From the NCBI GenBank assembly GCA_030248195.1, contig JASAND010015484.1, positions 1-64,000 of the forward strand: 64,000 bases of DNA, read 5' to 3'. Position 1 is the first letter of the stretch. Every line of letters starts with the position of its first letter. Position numbers and translations under genes: made by a program. Source of the DNA: Trissonchulus latispiculum. Lineage: Eukaryota > Nematoda > Enoplea > Enoplida > Ironidae. This document shows positions 11,554 through 21,288 of this stretch, piece after piece. Under the pieces are notes generated by a model that was given only the letters and a program-made list of their open reading frames with translations, searched no databases and had not been told where the DNA came from.

Positions 11554-12060
11554 AATGGTGATACACAGCGATGATCAGTGTAAGAACGTCTTTGCAAAAA
11601 GGATTCAGGTCTCCAATTGAGCCGCGGTTAGACTCTATATCTCCGCAACAGTAGCAGTATTAAACGGACAAATGTACCATATGTAGCTGTCAGATTTGGT
11701 ACCACAGACCCATGATATATCAAGATGACTGAAAGGTGGAAGATAACCAGAGAATTTGGCGAAAGTGAGCAATCGCTGAACAAAGGTTTGACTTCGTTGA
11801 AAGTTGTAAAATTGGCTAACTTGGTAGATGTTGGAGTTGTTGTTCAGGTTTGCTAATTTCATTCATGACAAACGCGAAAAACTGCGGTGTGCATTGACAA
11901 AAGTTCTCACGTCGAGGCCACCAATATATGTGGCTAAGGGTAGAATTTCTATTCTAGGTGGAATGACTTTAATCAGAGCTTTACTTAACAAACAAGTACT
12001 AAGCAAAGTAGCCACTTGCAACATTTTAATTCTTTTTGCATTTCTTTTTATCTTTACATA
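11554..12060. other. Unassigned DNA, no gene seen
   Basis: A 75-codon minus frame (11862-11635) matches nothing recognised. No splice or repeat structure was identified. Confidence 0.4.
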
Positions 12061-12548
12061 GTAGATTTATAGGGTTGTACTCGGGTCGTGTAGCGGGCTT
12101 CGGGCCCTCGGAAATTTTGCGTTGGGCCCGGCCCGGAACTGGCTGAAAGCCCGGCCCGCTACCGGGCCTGTTTTAGAGAAGGGGCTCACCGGGCATAATG
12201 GGCTTTCGGGCCCTCCGGGACTGCCGGGCTCACCGGGCCTTCCGGGCTCACCGGGCCTGCCGGGCTCATCGCACCTGTCAGACTCCGTTTGCGAGTCTAA
12301 GACTTGCAGCGGCCCTTGCTTTGAGTCGGGCCTAGTAGCGGGCCCGGGCTTCGGAGTTTGGGCGTATCATCGGGCCAAAGGATTTAAAGCCTTTAAAGCC
12401 TTTAAAGGATTCATTCGCAGAGAGAAACTAGTTCAGTACGGTTGTGTATGTGCATCTCTCTCTGCACACGCTTCGAGACCTGCCTGTTTATACGAACTGT
12501 GTTAGTGTGTGTTAATTATCGATTTTTTGATTACTAACTGTTTTATTA

Positions 12549-13425
12549 TGCCTCCAAAAAGCTCCCCACCAAGCCTTGCTATTGCGGTTCTTCGGATCAT
12601 TTAGCCATGGTACAGTGCTGTACTGTAATTACCGTCGATTTATCCATTATGAATGCACTCATTTGTCAGTTAATGATTTGAGTTTAGCTATCAACGATGT
12701 TAATGCTAATTTTGCCTGTAAGATGTGTTACCTTCTATTGTCTGACCAGCAAAAGTCAGATTTTGCTGCTGTTGAGAGCTTAAATAGTCTGTTTTACGGC
12801 TCGGACGTTCCCACCCTGAATCCTACTGGACCTGGAACCGGGACTGGAACGCCGTTTAACCAGGAACAGTTTAAGGAAATCATTGCCAGTGTGACCCAAG
12901 TTGCAGTGGAAGCTGCAGTACGAGCTTCTACTGAACTCATTCGGGAATTATTTGAGCGGAAGGAGAAAGCCAATAAGCCTCCCCGAGAAAGCAGAGATTG
13001 ACCTCCTGGGGTCCCTGGTGGCTAGTTTTTGTGACACAATCGGTATTCCAAAATCTGCAGTCTTGTCCGTGTTCCGAGACGGTCGCAAAAATCCGGATCG
13101 GGGCCGAATTATGAAGGTCTGCTTTCTCGACCGACTGGTTGGTGAGCGCGGAATGTTTCTCAGTAGAGCTACATCTATAATGCAGGAAGATAAGTCCTTG
13201 TGTTCGGGCAATTTCAAGCCATTAGTTCGACCTGATCAGACAGCCAAGGAACGTGAACGTGACTACCAATTACGTCAGGAGATCAAGAAACGGGAACAAG
13301 GTGGAGAAAAGGATCTTAAAGTTCGGAACGGTAAAATAGTGAAAATTGTGGAAAACGATGATAATGTTGTGAATGATGGGCACAGTCCTGGCCCAAATGG
13401 TGATGCTAGTGTGGGGGGAAACTAG
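12549..13425 (+). pseudogene. CR1-like ORF1 (PHD finger, broken)
   Basis: Three frames must be joined. CYCGSSDHLAMVQC (from about 12568) continues after a frameshift near 12615 as RRFIHYECTHL and FACKMC. Together these give the spaced Cys/His pattern of a PHD-type zinc finger. A Gly/Thr-rich linker and helical region follow. After a second frameshift near 12980 comes a basic domain (LVRPDQTAKERERDYQLRQE). This order, finger then charged helical RNA-binding region, is that of ORF1 proteins in CR1-group LINEs. In the live family the protein would coat the element RNA. This copy cannot make an intact one. Confidence 0.7.
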
Positions 13426-13439
13426 TTCTTGGTCAACAG

Positions 13440-16032
13440 AAAAAAGCTGAAAATTTCTGGATAGAGTTTGTTTATTTCAATGCTCGGGGTTTAAGACGTA
13501 AATTAACGGAGCTAAACTTTCTGGCTAACACTAATCCTGGGACTTTATTTTTTTGTAGTGGAGACATTTCTCGATAAAGAAAATAGTGATAATAATTTTT
13601 CTTTTTTGAAGCATCACGTGCTTTATCGTTGCGATGACGTTGCTCGAGTTAGATTCGGCGGGGGAGTCCTAATGCTGATACTGAAAACAATGAAGGCTGT
13701 GATTCATAAAACCGAAGCAAACAAATTTTATGAATTATTGTCTTTAAACTTAATTGTGAAGGGCAAAGTTATACTTCAATTTTGGCTGGTATACAGAACT
13801 GCATCTTCTATACTCAAAGAATCAATTGAATCGGTTTTGGGTGAATTTAATAATAATTAATAATAATTAATAATAATTAATTTAAGAATAATAATAATTA
13901 ATAATAACTTAATAATAATACATAATATGCACTACACTATTAGTGTTTTCCGGTAGTCATTGTGGGTGATTATAATCTACCGGATATTGACTGGTCGACT
14001 GGTACTTTGCCATCAAACGAAAACAGTTTTGCTTTTTGTTTGAAAATGTTTGAATTAGGCTTTACACAGTATGTCAAGGAAAAAACACATATTAGTGGTA
14101 ATCAGCTAGACTTACTGTTTTGTAATGATGATGCTTTTGTATCATACGCATCAGTGGAAGAGCCCCTTTCAAGTTCGGGCCATTTTAAAGTCTTTGCTAA
14201 ACTTGGCCCTTTCCGCAGCCCTCAAAACTGTACTGAGAATTTAAAATTTCTCAACTACAAAAAAGCAAACCGTACGGCTATTGCTAATGCTTTACAATCT
14301 ATTCATTGAGTAAACTTGTTAGCAGCATCTCTCGACGTTAATAGTAAATGGACCCTCTTCAGGTCTAAAATAGTAGACAACATAAATTTTGCCCTTATGC
14401 CCTTATGTGATTTATCTCCAAATAAATGTAACTGGTCTGTACTAACTATTAAATCACATAAGCGTCAAAAACGCCTTCATAGACTATTTAGAAAAAGGCC
14501 TACTTTAGCAAATAAAGCAAAGTGGGGGACTGCAGCAAGATACTCACGTGGTTTGAAACGTAAAGATCTTTATAATTTTGAAGCTAAAATTTTGCAATCA
14601 CGGAACGAAAAGAAATTCTGGTCGTATGTTAAATCAAGTCTGTCGTCAAAATCAGAAATTCCAGTTATTAAGACGGATGATTCTATATAGTACAATTGTT
14701 GAGGATCATGCTGAAGCTAATGCGTTTAATAACTATTTTGGCTCAGTATATTCTGTTGATGATAGTGTAAATATTAATTTTGTTCCGCGTACTCACGCGA
14801 GCCTTAGCAACTGTAATTTTAGCAGTGCAAATGTTGAAAAAATGAAACCAAAGTTTAGTTGTGGACCGGATGGCATTCCTCAATGGTTTTAATTACGTTT
14901 GCTGAATTTGTAGCATATCCCCTTTCTCAAATTTTCCAATGTTCCTTTGAAACGTCTACTTTGCCTGATGGATGGAAATTGGCCAAATTGACAAGTATCG
15001 CATTCTATTTTGTTAAAAAAATTGCAAGGCTACGGTATTCGAGGTAAAATGCATAAGTGGTTTCCAAATTACATGTTAAATCGCAAGCAGCTTGTGCAGA
15101 TAGGTAACGCTCAGTCTGAAATTACAAGTGTAACTTCCGGAGTTCCGCAAGGCAGCATACTTGGGCCTCATCTTTTCTTGATTTTTATGAATGATATTGA
15201 AGATTGCCTTCAATAGATGGTTGCAAAAATGTTTGCAGATGATTCAAAATTTTATCTAGCTCGAAATTCTACACAAAACTGGATTCAAGGTCAGTCTGAC
15301 ATAGACAGCATTGCTGAATGGAGTACCGAAAATAAGTTAAAAGTCGCTTTTGAAAAGTGTAATATGTTATACTTAGGGCATGGAAACGATTGTAACTCTT
15401 ACTGGTTTAATGCTCATCTTATAAATAGTATGAGTGAGGTTAGAGACTTAGGAATAATTATGTTCAATAATCTCAATTTTTCTAATCATATTGCATATAT
15501 TGCTAAAATTGGGTTCAGAATGGTAAATCTGATTTACAGGAATTTTCATTGTAGATCCATTCATTCTCTGGTTAAACTATATATCGCTTTTGTTAGGTCT
15601 AAATTAGAATACGGCAGTGAAATATGGAATCCATATTTGAATAAGGATATTTATATGCTTGAACGGGTTTAAAAATGGTTCACTAGGCGTTTGACTGGGT
15701 TAAGGAATCTAAGTTATGAGCAGCGTTTGACTGGGTTAAGGAATCTAAGTTATGAGCAGCGTCTTATGCACTTAAAGTTACCTACGCTTGAAACTAGAGG
15801 AATATATAAGGATTTGACTTTAGTATACAAAATATTTAATAATTTAGTGGATCTAAGATTTGATGAATTTTTCAGTTTCTGCAATGTACCAGGAACCAGG
15901 GGTCACCCACTCAAACTACAAACTGCGTATGCTCGATTAGACATAAGAAAAAACTTTTTAATTAGAGAGATGTTAAATTTTGGAACTGCTTGCCTGCGAA
16001 ATTGCTTTGAGTCCATCCTTATACAGTTTTAA
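13440..16032 (+). pseudogene. CR1-like ORF2 (endonuclease + RT, broken)
   Basis: The endonuclease C-terminal half is readable at 13962-14220: GDYNLPDIDW, then LDLLFCND, then SSGHF in place of the usual Ser-Asp-His. The RT region includes CGPDGIP (14860-14880), [11 protein letters not shown] (15137-15170) and the catalytic FADD (15232-15243). Several stops and frameshifts interrupt it. Around 14990-15020, LPDGWKLAK jumps to [20 protein letters not shown] motifs carrying the first catalytic Asp are therefore deleted. An (AAT)n expansion (13845-13925) disrupts the endonuclease, and a 36-bp segment is duplicated in tandem at 15690-15760. It is non-functional. Confidence 0.8.
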
Positions 16033-16535
16033 AAGAAATATAGCCTTAATTGAATTCTCTGTCGAATCAGGTCGTCGGGTATCAGTAGTCGACAATCGGT
16101 CCAACTCGACCATCGTTGGTCAACCTTATTAGTTGTCTCTTGTATTGATGGAGAAATGTAACCTTGACTTTTGTTTTACATGTTTACATGTTTACGTGAA
16201 TTAATCGTATGTATTAATGGTATTCTGTTGACTGGCATTAAATTACTACTACTACTAAAGCCGGGCCAAGGGGCGGGCACGGGATTTGGGCCGGGCCCGG
16301 GATTTGGGCCGGGCCTGGTGGCGGGCTCCTGGCTTTAATAGTAGCGGGCCCGGCCCGGTTGATATTTTAGGCCCGGGCCGGTCAAATTCTTATCGGAACA
16401 ACCCTAGTAGATTATATCTGATCATAGCAGTCAGTATTTGCTGTCATGCTGCAACATGCCATTTTCGCCAAACTGGTTATTAGCAGTCACTGTTTGCTGT
16501 TATGTTGTACTTTTTAAAAAAAATTAATATATTGC

Positions 16536-16987
16536 TAGTGTTTTTACGCTGACCTATTTAGTTTCGGTTTCAGTTTCAGTTTCAGCTCCAAAACTGTTCT
16601 AGTTTCAGTTTCAGTTTCAGCTCAAAAGTTATTTTAATTTCAGTTTTAGTTTCAGTTTCAGTTTCAGCTCTCACTTCGACTAAGGGCCTTTTCAAGAAAG
16701 GGTAGAGTAGAGTAGAGTAGAGTAGAGTTAAAAGTAACAGTTTTAACTCGCTTAAACTCCACTAAAGCTTGAGTTTTCCTCTTTTAACTCTTTCATGAAA
16801 AGGATCGAGTTAATTTTAACTCTACTCTACCCTTCTTGAAAAGGCCCTAAGTTTCAGTTTCAGTTTCAGTTTCAGCTCCAAATCTGTTATGGTTTCAGTT
16901 TCAGTTTCAGTTTCAGCAACTGAAACTGAAACATGTACAAGCTGAAACTAGGTTTCAGTTTCAGTTTCAGCTGCTGAAACAACACTA
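16536..16987. mobile_element. hAT-like element with TTTCAG hexamer arrays
   Basis: The left end is TAGTGTTTTTACGCTGAC and the right end is CTGAAACAACACTA. The exact 8-bp flanks are TATATTGC at 16528-16535 and 16988-16995. Nearly the whole interior is degenerate GTTTCA hexamer repeat. A 164-bp Harbinger-like MITE is inserted in it at 16684. There is no coding capacity. The larger relative at 27578-28832 has the same ends. Confidence 0.85.
16684..16847. mobile_element. PIF/Harbinger-like MITE (TAA duplication)
   Basis: The termini are GGGCCTTTTCAAGAAAGGG and CCTTCTTGAAAAGGCCC. TAA lies immediately outside both ends (16681-16683 and 16848-16850). A GGGCC terminus with a three-base TAA duplication is characteristic of PIF/Harbinger MITEs. 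The arms carry GTAGA repeats. It is nested in the TTTCAG hAT-like element. Confidence 0.8.
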
Positions 16988-17147
16988 TATATTGCACAAA
17001 CACTTCTTAATGTTCCTATTGAATTTTTACTCTAGCTTTATATACTAATTATAAATAAAAATACCACAACCTAAAGAAAATTATTGTAGGTGTTTATAAG
17101 ACCTTCCATAGGTAAAATTAAAAGATTAGGTAGTAAAGAATGCAAAA

Positions 17148-17880
17148 CTAACATTTTAGTCGAAGCCGCAAACTGAAACTGAAATTATTAATTTGGTCGA
17201 GGCCTGAAACTGAAACTGAGAAATTTCGACGAGCGTTCTGGGTTCCGGATGTTGGAACGAAATCCGGACGACTGGCGATTTCGTCTCTGAAACAAGCAAT
17301 ATTATTAGCATGTGAAGGTCTCGCCAGGTTGGCTGAAGGATTAGACGAAAGCAAGGCAGATTGACTCAAGCGCTTAGCCGACTTAGCAGTGAAACTGACT
17401 CGACCCAATGTCTGCCGTGGTTTGGAAGTGTCCAAATGGCGTCGTCTGTGATCTTCGCGCTTCACCAGATTTAGCACCTCTTTATTGAAGAGAGAACCAG
17501 CCGGAGCTGAGTTCAGCGCTTTCTTGACAACGACCTTTTCTGCAGCTCACGGGTCAGTGTTCCCAAAGCATTGATGGCTCTGCGATAGAAATACGGCCAT
17601 AAGCGGATCCGAGAACATGAAGGACGGAGAAATCGATTTCAGGAAGAACTCCGTATTGAATCGAACGGAAAGCTGTTTCGCCCTCATGTGCTGTTTCGCC
17701 TTCATGTGCTTGGCTCGCCTGCCAGGTTTGCGCGTACGGTGAGATGTCTCAACTTGTGCGGCAACAGCTCCAATTTGGACAGTGAACAGATACAAAAGTG
17801 ACATGAAACTGAAAAGATGATATGAAAAAGATGAAAAATCAGATAAAATGAGAGCTGAAACTGAAATTCCGACGAGCAAT
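17148..17880 (-). pseudogene. Unrecognised broken reading frames
   Basis: Two overlapping minus frames (17879-17547 and 17477-17148) have more balanced composition than their AT-rich surroundings. The upstream frame contains RTRKPGRRAKHMKAKQ. The downstream frame, extended to about 17530, reads VVVKKALNSAPAGSLFN and TLGRVSFTAKSAKRLSQS. They look like pieces of one basic protein separated by frameshifts. A hAT-like right end (CTGAAACAACACTA, ending 17937) lies just outside, so this could be a host fragment captured by an element. No family was recognised. Confidence 0.3.
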
Positions 17881-17945
17881 CGCCTGAAAAAACTGAATCT
17901 AAAACGGATAATAAATGGTCCGCCTGAAACAACACTATGTAACTA

Positions 17946-18518
17946 TACACTGCGGCTGAATAATGAACTCAGCACAAAACAGCATGAGTGGTCTGCACCG
18001 TGCTGAGTACAGTAAAACCCTTTCATGCAAGGGCTTATGATCAAGATCAAATATTGCGTATATTGCACAAACTAGTTTTGCCAAGAGATTAACTTAGGTG
18101 TAACTAGAGTATTTATAATCCTTCCCCCGCCTTAGAATTCACATAACCTCATCTACCGAGTAGAAATTGGGAGTAGGTATATTCTCGACCACTTCAATAA
18201 CAGCACCACAGAGCACAACATAACCGCATCTTTTAAATCAGGGATCATAAATCTTTTATACCGCAAAATCAAAGACAAATATTTTGGTTCCCCTTGCGAA
18301 TCAGACAATTTTGCGATATTTGAACCCAGCATGGCCGAAAATCCACACCACCAAACGTCATCTTGCTTGGGTTATTTACGGCTGGGAAGTGGAATCCACA
18401 TCACTGCGCTCAATGGATCCTATTCGCAAGATCCTAATAAGTTGACTCAGACAAAGCTTCATGTAAACTGTTCCCTTGTTCCACGGTTATCGAGTGGGCT
18501 AATAAAAATGGCCCGATT
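17946..18518. other. Unassigned DNA, no gene seen
   Basis: A 93-codon plus frame (18331-18612) runs into the GC-rich left arm of the next element and matches nothing recognised. Confidence 0.4.
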
Positions 18519-18529
18519 ACGTGGTGGTA

Positions 18530-20409
18530 CAGAAATGAAACCGGATCACCGGGTCAGTTCGGGGCACGTTTTGGACCGGGCCACCGGGTCAAGAACTTCG
18601 ACCCGGTCTTGACCCGATTTTCCGAATTTACCACAAATGTTTAAAATTTTTGGCCTACCAAGCTGAAACTTTACCTCAAATTTTTGTCCATGTGAAGTAT
18701 TAATTTGCTTTTTTCTTAATTTTAGTCTTGAGCATTTTCACAGCTTGAGGTTATTTGAATTTGTTTTGCTTTATCAGTTTCATGATTATTGTATAAATCT
18801 ATTTAGTACCATGTGTTTTGCAGGTTATTTTCGCAACCAAGGTAGATGTTTGCGCAATATCAAGAGTACATAATAACTAAGAGTGTGACAAGCGTCCCAC
18901 TCTTAGTTATTAGGCTGCAGACATCATCTGCACAATACCGGCCTACCCCCCCAACAACTGAGTACCTGGTGACCCCCCCAACAACTGAGTACCTGGTGAC
19001 CCCCCCCAACAACTGAGTACCTGGTGACCCCCCACAACTGAGTACCAGGTACACAATTGTGTACCAGCACTCGCTTGTATGTTTTTTTGGTTTCATTAAA
19101 TATGTAACTACCTGATTTCCTTTTCCCATGATGGCTGTGTTTAGAGCTCATATTTCAAACAGAATCAAAAATCAAATCAAATCACTAGTCTAAAATAAGT
19201 AAAATAAAATATCAATATGTTCCAACATATACTACAAAAATAAAAGATGTGATAAAATAAAATAACATAAAACAAGACAAATAAAACAATAAAAAACCAT
19301 CTATGTTAGTCAGTGCATGCGACCTCTTCCAGACTTGATTCTCATACCCTCATTCTCATATCCTCATACCATCTTGATGCTCATCAGTGGAGAAGTATGG
19401 AATTAAGCTTTTAGATCTTTTATTCCCCCAATTAAGACATCATAGAAAAATAGTTTCGCCGCCGGTCGCCTCAAGTAGTGATAGTTAAACAAATAAATAC
19501 AGGAATATATATACTTTGTGACATCAATATCCGCAGGAGAAATTTAAAGGAAAAAGTCAATTTTTAAAAAATACATTTTATGAAAGTACTTTCCAAGTAG
19601 CTAAAAGGTCTATGTTGATATCCTTATTGAAATTTGGATGTTTGACAGCCTTTAGAAAATATAATTTTAAAAGCCTATTTGTATAAGTTTTACAAATTAA
19701 CTTTTGTTTTAACATGTTAATGTTAAAAATAAAGTTGACTTTATTCGAACAAATTAGAGATATTCTAATAATCTCATTTAAAAATACATTATAACAACTT
19801 TTCGTAGAGATGTTACTTTCTACGCTTGGAAACGAATGTGCTTTAAATGAAAATTGTTTACATGTTGAAGCCAAAAACATTCTATCAGCAGCTGGCCACT
19901 TTGAGCTTCAACATGTAAACATACAAGCGAGTGCTGGTACACAATTGTGTACCTGGTACTCAGTTGGGGGGGGGGGGGGGGTAGGCCGTTATTGTGCAGC
20001 TGATGTCTGCAGCCTAATAACAAAGAGTGTGACGCTTGTCACACTCTTAGTTATTATGTACTCTTGGCAATATAAAATAACCAATTTTTTAGTTCTCCGT
20101 GGTTTTGGACCGCACTTTATACACTTTTCACCACGGATTGATTTCCCAAAATTTTGCAGATGGATAAATTATTGATTTTGCTAACTCATTTTTGCATTAA
20201 TTTAAAAAAATGCTAGTCTTATTAAATAATTTTAAAAAACCTAGAGCAGACATAGTTATGTCACAGTTATTCTTTTTGGGGTGGTGATGGAGCATGGAAG
20301 CCAAAAATTTAGCGTTCTTAGGCAAAATCAAAAAAAATTTTGCAGATTTTGGATTTTTTTGTAAAACTGGGTCACCGCGTAAAGCCTAAGTGACCCGGTT
20401 CCATCACAG
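18530..20409. mobile_element. Probable hAT-like element (outer) around a MITE
   Basis: The left end CAGAAATGAAACCGGATCAC pairs imperfectly with the right end GTGACCCGGTTCCATCACAG. Related flanks occur: ACGTGGTGGTA before the left end and ACGTGGTA after the right. Inside, CCGGGTC repeats surround the nested 7-bp-TSD MITE. The match is imperfect, so the boundaries are tentative. Confidence 0.5.
18861..20066. mobile_element. Long-TIR MITE with 7-bp target duplication (copy 2)
   Basis: It begins CAAGAGTACATAATAACTA and ends TTAGTTATTATGTACTCTTG. The exact flanks are GCAATAT at 18854-18860 and 20067-20073. The terminal arms (about 210 bp) share the GAGTGTGACAAGCGT hairpin with copy 1, followed by CCCCCC tracts and tandem GAGTACCTGGTGAC repeats. 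The central about 800 bp is AT-rich and non-coding. Confidence 0.85.
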
Positions 20410-20736
20410 ACGTGGTAGACTGAGTTCTTGAAAACGCAGCCGTTTTGTCCAGATAGTAGAGTAGAGTTAAGATTTTGCCCATAAAAGGATGCATGTTGGT
20501 AATCATTAGTTCTGTTGCGAAAAGGCCAACAAAATAAGATTTTTTGTTTGCTAATTGGGCAACTTACAGGATAGCACCAGCGGTCAGCACGATCTCCAAT
20601 TCCCGGCCTACCTATGTTTAGCATCACAGCTAAGCACCAGCTTGTCTTTACTCAAAACACGTCAATTGTAAACCACATGTAAAGCATGTCAATATCAATG
20701 ATACAATCGTTAAAGTGAAAACTGCTAATGTTTACA
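20410..20736. other. 3' flank of MAD2L1BP, no gene seen
   Basis: This is sequence downstream of the stop codon of the minus-strand gene, presumably its 3' untranslated region and flank. No canonical AATAAA was found close to the stop. A 99-codon minus frame (20627-20328) was not recognised. Confidence 0.4.
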
Positions 20737-21288
20737 TTACAACTTAGGAAACTGCAAACTGTGCTCATACTGGTACCAAATTAAATTGTCTTCTGTAGAA
20801 TGTTCTAAGTCAGAACAGTTGCTTCCACCAGGCTTACCAAACATTTCTGCCGAAGAATTTCCCACTTCAACTTCCTCTCCATTAACGGACAGACCATTCT
20901 CCATGAGGTTGTCCTCATTCGCACTGCTGGTATTCAAACTGTCTTCTGAGAAGCTGCTATAGCAGCTGAATGGAATGGAGGAACTGCCCTGTCCGGAAGC
21001 GGGAGATGACAGCGGCGGACCAATAAGACTACACGGTGGGTGAGTGAGGGTCACCGTGGCCAGATTGGTGACCTTTTCCAGGGGCTCTTGATAAGGAGAC
21101 ACAATGAAACCAGGAGGCAGAGTGATTGCTTTGTCTCCCCTTGCCAGAAACCAGAGTGAGGTCCGAGGAATGGTTGGAAATGAGTGGGCCAATCCTTTGC
21201 AAAACAGCTGTCTGGAAATGTAGGTCAAGTATCGTTTGCTTAAGGGCTCGCAGTGTTCAATGGAAGGGATGCAAAATGGAAGCTTCAC
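20737..21288 (-). CDS. MAD2L1BP: MAD2L1BP coding exon 3 (terminal)
   Basis: The exon follows the acceptor TTTGTTTTTCAG and encodes 183 residues to a stop. It contains RYLTYISRQLF and NLATVTLTHPP, then a Ser-rich low-complexity insert of about 70 residues, and ends DNLIWYQYEHSLQF. That end corresponds to the C-terminal DYIWFQ strand that forms part of the MAD2-like fold. Confidence 0.75.
   Translation of the reverse strand: MKLPFCIPSIEHCEPLSKRYLTYISRQLFCKGLAHSFPTIPRTSLWFLARGDKAITLPPGFIVSPYQEPLEKVTNLATVTLTHPPCSLIGPPLSSPASGQGSSSIPFSCYSSFSEDSLNTSSANEDNLMENGLSVNGEEVEVGNSSAEMFGKPGGSNCSDLEHSTEDNLIWYQYEHSLQFPKL

Larger units (their letters stand above)
12420..16258 (+). mobile_element. Decayed CR1-like non-LTR retrotransposon
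   Basis: A PHD-finger-bearing ORF1 is followed by AP-endonuclease and reverse-transcriptase remnants and a 3' end of (ACT) repeats (16242-16257), typical of CR1-group elements. The coding region has many frameshifts and stops and an internal RT deletion. The 5' boundary (about 12375-12420) is uncertain. It lies within the GC-rich hAT-like element, whose AAAGCC-rich sequence appears at both junctions. Confidence 0.8.
12070..16406. mobile_element. GC-rich hAT-like element split by a LINE
   Basis: The termini are TAGGGTTGTACTCGGG at the left and CGGAACAACCCTA at the right. The flanks, GTAGATTTA (12061-12069) and GTAGATTA (16407-16414), fit an 8-bp target duplication with one indel. The arms (12070-12380 and 16259-16406) are dense in GGGCCCGG and GGCCCGGGC repeats, unlike the AT-rich surroundings. 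The CR1-like LINE lies between them. The terminus resembles those of other hAT-like elements here (TAGTGTTGTT, TACGGTTGT). Confidence 0.7.

Noticed and set aside
12122..12505. Collagen-like GPP-rich frame
   Set aside because: It is a translation of the CGGGCC repeats in the arm of a hAT-like element; there is no regular Gly-X-Y run beyond the repeat unit.
16240..16260. (ACT)n as an independent microsatellite
   Set aside because: It is placed exactly at the 3' end of the CR1-like LINE and is better explained as its tail.
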